A stretch of DNA of 5,906 bases from an uncultured bacterium (GTDB lineage Bacteria > Cyanobacteriota > Vampirovibrionia > Gastranaerophilales > Gastranaerophilaceae). This document shows, piece after piece, positions 1 through 5,325 of the stretch. The notes beneath the pieces are model-generated. The model did not search any database, had not been told where the DNA came from, and worked only from the letters and a program-made list of their open reading frames with translations. Position numbers and translations under genes: made by a program. Where the stretch lies: positions 1 through 5,906 of the forward strand of contig CACXAK010000124.1 of NCBI GenBank assembly GCA_902765655.1, given 5' to 3'. How positions within the stretch are numbered: position 1 is the stretch's first letter; the number at the start of each line of letters is the position of its first letter.

Positions 1-1
1 T

Positions 2-835
2 GAGAATTCCATTGCAGACAAATTTAAATTGTTCTATGAAAAAGAATTAAATGAAAAGCTTCAAAAAGAGCGTCTTGATGTAACGATGCCGGGTCAATTC
101 ATACCTAAAGGGCATACACATTTATTGACATCTACAACTGAAGAAATTTGTTCAATATTCAGAGGCCTTGGCTTCAGTGTAGTAGAAGATCAGTTTGCTC
201 CTGAAGTTGAAACAGAATATTACAATTTTGATATGTTGAATGTCCCTAAAGATCACCCTGCTCGTGATGTTCAGGATACTTTCTTTACTAATATTGCACC
301 AAATGTTGTTTTAAGAAGTCAAACTTCAGGCGCACAAATTCATGCAATGGAAGCAAAGAAACCGCCTATCAGAATTATTGCTCCGGGGCGTGTATACCGC
401 AACGAGAATATAAATTCCCGTAAAAATAATTTCTTCCATCAAATTGAGGGTCTTTATGTTGATAAAGGTATTACTTTTGGAGATTTGAAGGGTGTTCTGA
501 ATGAATTTATCAGAATTTACTTTGGGGAAAGTCGTCCTACAAGATTCAGAAACAGCTTTTTCCCGTTTACCGAACCGTCAGCAGAAGTTGATGTTCAATG
601 TATAATGTGTCAGGGTAAAGGTTGCAGAACCTGTTCAGGAACAGGTTGGCTTGAAATTCTCGGCGCAGGCATGGTGGATCCTAATGTATTGAGAGGGGTT
701 GATATTGATCCTGACGTATACTCCGGATTTGCTTTTGGTGTAGGGGTAGAAAGACTTGCGATGCTCAAATACGCGGTAGAAGATATACGTTTATTCTTTA
801 ATAATGATGTAAGATTCTCTGCGCAGTTTAAATAA
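2..835 (+). CDS. pheS: Phenylalanine--tRNA ligase alpha subunit, 5'-truncated by window edge
   Basis: Catalytic alpha subunit of the heterotetrameric class II phenylalanyl-tRNA synthetase, which charges tRNA-Phe in the cytosol. The frame is open from base 2, so the first methionine-like codon (TTG at 29) is internal and roughly 60-70 N-terminal residues lie outside the window. Visible marks, in order: the ERLDVTMPG segment after the N-terminal coiled-coil arm; motif 1 region HPARDVQDTFF; motif 2 PGRVYRNENIN...FFHQIEG, the aminoacylation core; TEPSAEVDVQC; a four-cysteine knuckle CxxCxGKGCxxCxxTGW at 599-649; and motif 3 GFAFGVGVERLAMLKY near the C-terminus, ending at the normal place. The cysteine knuckle, and a motif 2 with INSRKNNFFHQ instead of the common DATH form, match the PheS subtype I associate with Bacteroidetes and some other phyla. 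The next gene starts 13 bases after the stop, which suggests co-transcription. Confidence 0.97.
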   Translation, partial: ENSIADKFKLFYEKELNEKLQKERLDVTMPGQFIPKGHTHLLTSTTEEICSIFRGLGFSVVEDQFAPEVETEYYNFDMLNVPKDHPARDVQDTFFTNIAPNVVLRSQTSGAQIHAMEAKKPPIRIIAPGRVYRNENINSRKNNFFHQIEGLYVDKGITFGDLKGVLNEFIRIYFGESRPTRFRNSFFPFTEPSAEVDVQCIMCQGKGCRTCSGTGWLEILGAGMVDPNVLRGVDIDPDVYSGFAFGVGVERLAMLKYAVEDIRLFFNNDVRFSAQFK

Positions 836-848
836 AAAGGATTTATAA

Positions 849-2176
849 ATGTCAATTATAATAATGATTCTATTACTCAGTTTTTTGATTTTGGTACACG
901 AAGCGGGTCATTTTATGGCTGCAAGAATGCTTGGAATCAAGGTCGATAAGTTTGGTTTTGGTTTGCCAATCGGTCCGACACTTTGGAGTAAAAAAATCGG
1001 TGATGTTGAAGTTTTAGTTCATGCTTGTTTATTAGGTGGCTATGTTGCATTCCCTGATGATGATAAGGACTCTGATTTGCCGCTTGACTCAAAAGACAGA
1101 TTCGTGAATCGTCCTGTTTGGCAGCGTATGATTGTAATCAGCGCAGGTGTTATCGCTAATATTATAACTGCAATTCTACTTGTTATGTTTACCGCAACAG
1201 TCTGGGGAAAATTACCGTCAGGGAATTATCAGATATTTATAAACAATATTACGGCTGAAAAAACCGAATCTATCTGGGATAGCGGTTTAAAAAAGAATGA
1301 TAAAATTATAAGAATTAATGGCTCAGATATTCGTTCAACTTATGCAATTTCTCTATATTCTAAAAACAGTGCAAGATATGACGGAAAAATAAACAAAGAT
1401 TTTGCATCAGATATGCTTAATAAGTTAAAAAAACTTAATCCGTCAGTGTCTGCTGATAAAATTATTGCAAATGAAGTAAAAATCAATCTGCCAAATACTG
1501 AAACAATCGAACCGCAATTACAAATTGGGGATGAAGAATTAAAAGGATATGCCCCTTATAAAAATAATGAAATTCAGCTGTCTGAAGAACAAATAAAGCT
1601 TCGTGACAAAATTCAGCAAAAAGAATTTTATATTTCAGACGGTTCTTATACATTAAAAGACATTGCTTATGCTCTGTCTGACGGATTAAAGCCGGTCAAT
1701 ATAACAGTTCTGAGAAAAGGAAAAGAAATAAATTTAAAACCTGTATATCCGAATAAAGATGGAATTATGGGTATTTCAATGGCTGCAAAACAGGATCTTG
1801 TAGAAACTAAAAATCCTGTTATATGCTTGTTTACGGCTTATGGCAGTTATTCAGCGGAAAAATTCCTGTTAAAGATCTGCATGGTATTGTTGTTATCGCA
1901 AAAATTGGCGGTGATGTAATTCAAAACAGCGGAATATTTTCAGGTTTGTTGTTAACTGCTATGATATCAATGGATTTGGCGCTTGTAAACTTTTTGCCTA
2001 TTCCTGCGTTAGACGGCGGACATTTTATGTTTTTACTTATTGAAAAACTCAGAGGGCGTCCGCTTAATCAGGAAAATATTGATAAAATAAGTAATATATT
2101 CTTCCTTTTACTTATAATATTGATGATTTTGATTATATTTAATGATGTTTATGCATTGCTGAAACATCAATTATAA
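849..2176 (+). pseudogene. rseP: RseP/RasP-family site-2 intramembrane zinc metalloprotease, frameshifted
   Basis: Inner-membrane protease of the S2P (M50B) family, which cleaves membrane-embedded anti-sigma factors and signal-peptide remnants. ATG at 849 has AAAAGGA about 7 bases upstream. The first frame (849-1919) carries the zinc motif HEAGH at residues 17-21 in TM1, the LLGGYV strand, a NRPVWQRMIVISAGVIAN segment leading into TM2, and a PDZ domain: SGLKKNDKIIRINGSDI (145-161) and YTLKDIAYALSDGLKPVNITVLRKG (267-291). About 100 residues separate the two PDZ halves. After residue ~323 the frame loses homology. The remainder lies in another frame, open from 1811 to 2176: MLVYGLWQLFSGKIPVKDLHGIV, then NFLPIPALDGGH with the third zinc ligand Asp, and the last TM. 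Compared with RasP and RseP, about 12-15 residues before that TM also seem absent, so an indel rather than one missed base is likely. It may be a real lesion or an assembly error. Confidence 0.88.
2143..2169. other. Stem-loop at the convergent gene ends
   Basis: A perfect 8-bp inverted repeat (TGATGTTT at 2143-2150, AAACATCA at 2162-2169, 11-base loop) lies in the last codons of rseP. It sits just before the point where rseP and the facing minus-strand gene end with stop codons back to back (2174-2176 and 2177-2179). Neither side is followed by a proper T-run (ATTATAAC on plus, TTAAATATAATC on minus), so it is at best a weak bidirectional terminator or 3'-end stabiliser. It is the only candidate I see for ending either transcript here. 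Confidence 0.3.
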
Positions 2177-3412
2177 CTATTCTCTGAGTCCGGGATCAGA
2201 ATAAGAGCCGGTTATGAGCTTGTTAAATCCGTATTGAAGTTTTGGAAGTGCGATGGCTAACAATGCGCTGCTTATCAGAACATTCGATAATATATTGAAT
2301 CCTTTTACAAATTTTGCTTTTTTTACAAATTTTGTTATGTCAGAAGATTTTTGTGCCGATTTTACAAAGCTTTCAAATTCGTTTCTGAAATTTCCTAAAT
2401 CTTTTATATCAACGTATTTTCGCGGATCTCTTATTCCGTTTTTGAGATAAACTACTTTACCCTGCTTACTTGCCATTTGTGAAAATAAACTTTGCGGTTT
2501 TGAATCTATAAATTCAAACAAATCCTTTGCTTCTGAAGTTTTTGGAAGTTCTATATTATTTTCTTTTATTGCCTGAATAAGATTTTTGTCCCCCATAATA
2601 AGCGGGTCAAGATTAACATTTAGCCCGAAGGTTTTATTTGCACATTTGTCAAGAAATTTGGCAATATATATTGGAGTAACAAAATTCAGTATCATTGAAC
2701 CAATCATTCTGAAGGCATTAACGTACGCTTCATCTCGGTTTCTTGATGTCGATACTCTGCCTACTGTCAATCCGCCGTCTGTAATTGCCATTTTATCTAC
2801 TGTTTTTAAGTTCGCAATTGCAGAAACCCAATTCCCGGTAAAGCTGACATTCTTACCTGATGTAAAAGCCGTCATAGATGGTTGAGATACCGAAGATTCA
2901 GCATTATTTTTTCTGTTATCTTTAATTTTTTTTGTAAGTGCAAAATTAAGTTTAGGTAATGCAAAACCCATAATTGCAATTGGAATTAATGTCGCTGCTG
3001 CGAATTTACCTGCGGTTAGTTTTTCAATCAGCTTGCGATTATTTTTTAATTTTTCAAGGTCTTTAATTTCTTCAGATGCCAGGTTTTTAAATTTATCAAT
3101 GTTATAATTTATTCCCTGATATTTTTCTTCTTTAAATAATTTTATGTCAGTATTTGGATTAAAACCTTTGCTTTTTATGAATTTATCGTAAATCTTTTCA
3201 ACAAGCGGAATCCCACCTAACCAAACGGCTGATGTAGCATATTCATCTATAAATTTTTCTCTTGTAGCATCATTGGCTTTGGTTTTTGATTCTTTTAAAT
3301 TTTCTTTGCGTGTAATATAGATTTTTGACGGAACTTCAATTCCGCAATCTCTTAATATTAATGGGTAAACGCTTCTGTTATTTCCAATTGCCGATATTAT
3401 ATTTGTTATCAT
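2177..3412 (-). CDS. Unrecognised membrane-associated protein behind a histidine-type attenuator
   Basis: 411 residues; I do not recognise a family. I start it at ATG 3412 because GAGG (3422-3425) sits 9 bases upstream. An earlier in-frame TTG at 3427 would place that ribosome site inside the coding region. Three hydrophobic stretches are visible, at about residues 137-155, 233-253 and 373-392. The first and third end in the same ALPKL motif followed by an aromatic-rich amphipathic stretch, hinting at an internal duplication. Residues 40-130 are charged and lysine/glutamate rich, probably helical. A NVSFTGN stretch (188-194) and a GRVSTSRNRDEAYVNAFR segment precede the second hydrophobic region. 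There is no clear cleavable signal peptide. I find no histidine anywhere in it, which is notable given its His-codon leader upstream. Its TAG abuts the rseP stop with no spacer, and it seems to be alone in its transcript. Function unknown. Confidence 0.85.
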   Translation of the reverse strand: MITNIISAIGNNRSVYPLILRDCGIEVPSKIYITRKENLKESKTKANDATREKFIDEYATSAVWLGGIPLVEKIYDKFIKSKGFNPNTDIKLFKEEKYQGINYNIDKFKNLASEEIKDLEKLKNNRKLIEKLTAGKFAAATLIPIAIMGFALPKLNFALTKKIKDNRKNNAESSVSQPSMTAFTSGKNVSFTGNWVSAIANLKTVDKMAITDGGLTVGRVSTSRNRDEAYVNAFRMIGSMILNFVTPIYIAKFLDKCANKTFGLNVNLDPLIMGDKNLIQAIKENNIELPKTSEAKDLFEFIDSKPQSLFSQMASKQGKVVYLKNGIRDPRKYVDIKDLGNFRNEFESFVKSAQKSSDITKFVKKAKFVKGFNILSNVLISSALLAIALPKLQYGFNKLITGSYSDPGLRE

Positions 3413-3456
3413 GTTTTTATACCTCAATTCTATTTTGTATTTGCATAAAATTTTGC

Positions 3457-3496
3457 AAAAAATAACCTCTTTTGGCTTGTTAATCCCGAAGAGGTT
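3457..3496 (-). terminator. Intrinsic terminator (attenuator) upstream of the 411-residue protein gene
   Basis: Read on the minus strand, AACCTCTT (3489-3496) pairs perfectly with AAGAGGTT (3464-3471). A G-U pair and two G-C pairs can be added towards the loop after one mismatch. Six T's (3457-3462) follow one base later. It lies after the leader peptide and 45 bases before ATG 3412, so it stops transcripts before they reach the gene. Its first arm is also the partner of the antiterminator arm at 3542-3551, so the two folds exclude each other. Confidence 0.8.
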
Positions 3497-3544
3497 GTTT
3501 ATAGAATTGATTATATTTTACAAGCACATCTCAACTCTCAGCCT

Positions 3545-3598
3545 CTACGGGTTGATATGATGAGTATGATGATGTTTTTGTAAAATTATATTTTTCAT
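3545..3598 (-). CDS. Histidine-rich leader peptide (17 aa)
   Basis: A short ORF, ATG at 3598 to TAG at 3545-3547, encoding MKNIILQKHHHTHHINP. Five of six consecutive codons (residues 9-14) are histidine, all CAT. AAAGGAA (3609-3615) lies about 11-12 bases upstream, slightly far but usable. Its size, position 130 bases before the next gene, His run near the C-terminus and stop codon inside a pairing arm resemble HisL of enteric bacteria (16 residues, seven His in a row). Its job would be to let ribosome stalling report charged tRNA-His, not to make a functional peptide. The sequence is not similar to HisL beyond the His run. Confidence 0.78.
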   Translation of the reverse strand: MKNIILQKHHHTHHINP

Positions 3599-3620
3599 GT
3601 TTAATTAATTCCTTTATTTA

Positions 3621-3650
3621 ATTATATGCATAAACTGTTTAAAATGTAAA
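3621..3650 (-). promoter_or_regulatory. Sigma70-like promoter of the leader transcript
   Basis: On the minus strand, TTTACA (3645-3650, one change from TTGACA), an 18-base spacer and a perfect TATAAT (3621-3626). The -35 box begins 2 bases after the stop codon of the upstream 197-residue protein gene, so this promoter sets the leader and the 411-residue protein apart as their own unit. Transcription would begin near 3614, giving a very short 5' UTR that starts at or just before the leader's AAAGG. Confidence 0.65.
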
Positions 3651-3652
3651 GT

Positions 3653-4246
3653 CTATGCTCTTTTATCAGCTTTGTATGCATTAATTTTATTTGCGATGAA
3701 ATCAATTGCATAACCTGCTGCAACGATTCCTGCAATTGCTGCTGCAATTCCTGCAGATTTCTTTACTGCCGGTTTTTTAGCAAATTCTGCAACTGCATCT
3801 GCAGCTTTTTTTATGTTTTCTTTGTTGATTTTCTTGGCATTTGTTTTTACAAAATCAATTGTTTTAGATGCCGCTTTTTTGATATTTTGCAAATTGATTT
3901 TTTTAGCGTTTGTTTTTATATATCTAAATCCATCAATGCCTGCATTTTTTGCATTTTCAAACATAGTTCCAATTTTATCCGGAATATTTTTCAACATTGA
4001 TTTAAATGATTTTGGAGTTTTAATTGCTTTAAAATCCGGCTTTTTAATTTTAGGAATATTTAATTCAATTGTTTTTGCTTTATTAAATACTTTTTTAGCC
4101 CCTTTAAATGCGGCTTCACTTCCGTATAATACTGCTCCGCCGGCAATAGATGCTCCGGCTGCAAACTTCCCTATATTGGACTCGGTATATTGATTGCCTT
4201 TATCTGTGTAAGCCTGTTGTTTAATCGGTTGTATTGATGGAATCAT
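3653..4246 (-). CDS. Unrecognised Lys/Ala-rich protein with two hydrophobic segments and a tandem repeat
   Basis: 197 residues, family not recognised. ATG at 4246 has GAAAGG 8 bases upstream. The N-terminus (about 25 residues) is polar. A small-residue hydrophobic segment follows (26-43, rich in Gly and Ala), then a basic lysine-rich middle, then a second hydrophobic segment (about 154-175, Ala/Ile/Gly rich) and a basic tail. Residues 111-126 and 134-149 form a tandem repeat (KTNAKKINxxNIKKAA, 14 of 16 identical, period 23 residues), probably amphipathic helix. No His, Cys or Trp is present. The charge pattern would suit a membrane-bound protein with a basic loop that could contact nucleic acid or phospholipid, but that is a guess. 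The next gene downstream has its own promoter and an attenuator, so the two are likely separate transcripts. Confidence 0.75.
   Translation of the reverse strand: MIPSIQPIKQQAYTDKGNQYTESNIGKFAAGASIAGGAVLYGSEAAFKGAKKVFNKAKTIELNIPKIKKPDFKAIKTPKSFKSMLKNIPDKIGTMFENAKNAGIDGFRYIKTNAKKINLQNIKKAASKTIDFVKTNAKKINKENIKKAADAVAEFAKKPAVKKSAGIAAAIAGIVAAGYAIDFIANKINAYKADKRA
3800..3916 (-). repeat. Tandem protein repeat within the 197-residue gene
   Basis: Two copies of a 16-residue unit, KTNAKKINxxNIKKAA, lie at 3869-3916 and 3800-3847 with a 69-base period. The protein copies agree at 14 of 16 positions, while the DNA differs at several third codon positions. This suggests an older duplication kept under selection rather than a recent slippage event. 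Confidence 0.7.
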
Positions 4247-4265
4247 ATTTGTAACCTTTCTTTTG

Positions 4266-4294
4266 TTTGTAATGTTTGATATAAAATTTGTAAA
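4266..4294 (-). promoter_or_regulatory. Possible promoter of the 197-residue protein gene
   Basis: On the minus strand, TTTACA (4289-4294), a 17-base spacer and TACAAA (4266-4271, four of six matches to TATAAT). Transcription would begin close to the GAAAGG ribosome site at 4255-4260. The surroundings are very AT-rich, so a chance match is quite possible. The 75-base gap shows no other clear signal except the palindrome ACTTTAATTAAAGT (4308-4321) that touches the stop codon of the preceding gene. Confidence 0.3.
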
Positions 4295-4321
4295 AATATT
4301 TTTTGCTACTTTAATTAAAGT

Positions 4322-4603
4322 TTATAAAGTTTTTTTAAGCAAATCTATTTTATTTTCATCAGATGTTACAAACAAAATAGTTTTTTCTTTGGAAGTTTCA
4401 CCTTTTACAATTTGAATTGATGTTTTGGGGATTTTAAATGTTTTTGATAAATATTCAATGAGGCACTTATTTGCTTTACCGTCAATTGGCTGAGCTGTAA
4501 TTTTAATTTTTACTTCATTCTCGGTTTTTATTATTTCATTTTTTTTTGCATTCGGCGATATTTTGATAGTTGTCAGTATTCCGTTTGAAGTTTCTTTAAT
4601 CAT
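4322..4603 (-). CDS. DUF167 / YggU (UPF0235) family protein
   Basis: A 93-residue member of the widespread YggU/DUF167 family of small alpha-beta proteins whose biochemical role is not settled. The family core is clear: IKISPNAKKNEI near the N-terminus, EVKIKITAQ, the signature PIDGKAN (residues 39-45) followed by a helix CLIEYLSKTF, then IPKTSIQIVKGETSKEKTI. I prefer ATG 4603 (MIKETSNG) over ATG 4621 because family members such as E. coli YggU start about this far before the first strand. Neither start has a visible Shine-Dalgarno site. A TTGACA lies at 4633-4638, directly after the terminator of the upstream unit, so this gene probably has its own promoter, and its transcript could begin at or very near the start codon. 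Confidence 0.88.
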   Translation of the reverse strand: MIKETSNGILTTIKISPNAKKNEIIKTENEVKIKITAQPIDGKANKCLIEYLSKTFKIPKTSIQIVKGETSKEKTILFVTSDENKIDLLKKTL

Positions 4604-4609
4604 ATAATT

Positions 4610-4638
4610 TAAATAAAACATAATAGTTTAATTGTCAA
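4610..4638 (-). promoter_or_regulatory. Candidate promoter of the DUF167 gene
   Basis: A perfect TTGACA -35 box (4633-4638, minus strand) sits right beside the terminator stem. At a 17-base spacing the -10 position reads TATTTA (4610-4615), only a partial match. If used, the start point would fall around 4603, the preferred ATG, implying a leaderless or near-leaderless mRNA. That would fit the missing ribosome site. Confidence 0.35.
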
Positions 4639-4639
4639 T

Positions 4640-4670
4640 AAAAAGACATCCCTTTTAGGGATGTCTTTTT
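4640..4670 (-). terminator. Strong intrinsic terminator after the flavodoxin-like gene
   Basis: A perfect 14-bp inverted repeat (4640-4653 with 4657-4670) with core GACATCCCT/AGGGATGTC and a 3-base loop, flanked by A-run and T-run on both sides. It begins about 20 bases after the stop of the flavodoxin-like gene. It would end that two-gene transcript, and it is symmetrical enough to stop transcription in both directions. Confidence 0.9.
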
Positions 4671-4690
4671 GTGTATGTATTTTGTTATTT

Positions 4691-5314
4691 TTATCTGAGT
4701 TCTTCTCTTTTGAATTCCATAAGATTAAACCATAAATCAATTTCATAATCTAATTGGTCTTTGCCTTTTTCCATAGTGACAAATGATGGTTTCCAGATTG
4801 AATTATATAATTTGTATCTGAAAAATTCTGCTGTCTCCTTAGGAATTTGCCCTTTTTTGTACAGAATTAGTAATGAAACAGGTTTTTTGAAGAATTTTTC
4901 CTGGTTGCTGAGTACAAATTTTTGCATAACAGGGCATGGTTTGTTTTCCAAAATAGGAGTACCCATGATAACTAATTTATATTTTCTGATGTCTATAATA
5001 TCATTTGCTAATACAACTTTTGATATGTTTGTGTTTTCCTGCTTAATTCTTTCCGTAAACTGTGCCTTGTCTGCAGGATATTTTGCGGCAGGTTTAATTT
5101 CAATCTTATCGGCTTTGAGTTTATCCCCAATAATGTTAACTATGTCTGCAACTTTGTCATCATATGAACAGTAGAAAATACCTATATTCTTTTTTGATAG
5201 GGCTTCTATACCGGGTTTGTATGTTTTATTCATGAAAATTAAGTATCCTATTATTACTAATAATAGAAATCCCACAACTCCGGAAATGATAATTGATAAT
5301 TTTTTTTTGTCCAT
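4691..5314 (-). CDS. Membrane-anchored flavodoxin-fold protein
   Basis: 207 residues. ATG at 5314 has a strong AAAGGAG site 6 bases upstream that overlaps the stop of the preceding gene. Residues 1-6 are basic and 7-28 form one transmembrane helix (or uncleaved signal anchor), so the rest should be displayed on one face of the membrane, by the positive-inside rule probably outside. From residue 43 the pattern follows flavodoxin-like domains: beta strand NIGIFYCSYDDKVADIV, then KIEIKPAAKYPADK (the 'I.P...YP' turn of this family), KYKLVIMGTPILENKPCP (112-128, equivalent of the 'D.I..G.P.W' strand), and KPVSLLILYKKG. The usual S/T-rich FMN phosphate loop (SxTGNT-like) reads CSYDDK, so FMN binding may be lost or altered. 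It appears co-transcribed with the Fe-S-flavoprotein-like gene, suggesting a redox partnership. Two cysteines (49, 127) are retained. Confidence 0.72.
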   Translation of the reverse strand: MDKKKLSIIISGVVGFLLLVIIGYLIFMNKTYKPGIEALSKKNIGIFYCSYDDKVADIVNIIGDKLKADKIEIKPAAKYPADKAQFTERIKQENTNISKVVLANDIIDIRKYKLVIMGTPILENKPCPVMQKFVLSNQEKFFKKPVSLLILYKKGQIPKETAEFFRYKLYNSIWKPSFVTMEKGKDQLDYEIDLWFNLMEFKREELR

Positions 5315-5325
5315 TTATTTCTCCT

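Larger units (their letters stand above)
3457..3598 (-). promoter_or_regulatory. Histidine-responsive ribosome-mediated transcription attenuator
   Basis: Order on the minus strand: leader ORF (3598-3545), arm 2 CCCGTAGAGG (3551-3542), arm 3 CCTCTTCGGG (3494-3485) within the terminator's 5' side, then arm 4 and the T-run. Arms 2 and 3 pair 4 + 5 bp around one U-U mismatch. Arm 2 contains the leader's TAG stop. A ribosome finishing the leader would therefore cover arm 2 and leave arm 3 free to make the terminator. A ribosome stalled on the early His codons (3557-3574) would leave arm 2 free to make the antiterminator. A third fold, for untranslated RNA, is a long stem of 3571-3586 with 3515-3530 (9 + 5 bp around a 2x2 loop), with an inner UCAAC/GUUGA stem (3551-3555 with 3531-3535) that loops out arm 2. 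This matches the his and trp leader logic. The pairings are seen in the sequence; the histidine response is inferred. Confidence 0.78.

Noticed and set aside
29..31. TTG at 29 as the pheS start
   Set aside because: The frame is open back to base 2 with PheS-like residues, and about 70 family residues would be missing, so the gene simply runs off the window.
610..855. Opposite-strand ORFs at 610-855, 2253-2450, 2586-2885, 3813-4193 and 4761-5174
   Set aside because: All lie antisense within well-supported genes, have no family resemblance, and arise from the AT-rich composition.
1806..1822. Programmed -1 frameshift in rseP at the A-rich run
   Set aside because: T AAA AAT is not a proper X XXY YYZ slippery site, no strong stem-loop follows, and residues of the family appear to be missing at the join.
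3413..3427. TTG at 3427 as the start of the 411-residue protein
   Set aside because: It overlaps the GAGG ribosome site that serves ATG 3412.
3530..3545. TPP-riboswitch-like CTGAGA in the leader RNA
   Set aside because: The remaining conserved thi-box elements are absent, and the bases are explained by the attenuator folds.
3557..3574. His run as a metal-binding or toxin-like micro-peptide
   Set aside because: The surrounding promoter, alternative arms and terminator explain it better as a tRNA-His sensor.
4308..4321. Palindrome ACTTTAATTAAAGT as a terminator of the DUF167 gene
   Set aside because: The stem is AT-only with no loop and no immediate T-run, so it would be too weak; an operator role cannot be supported either.
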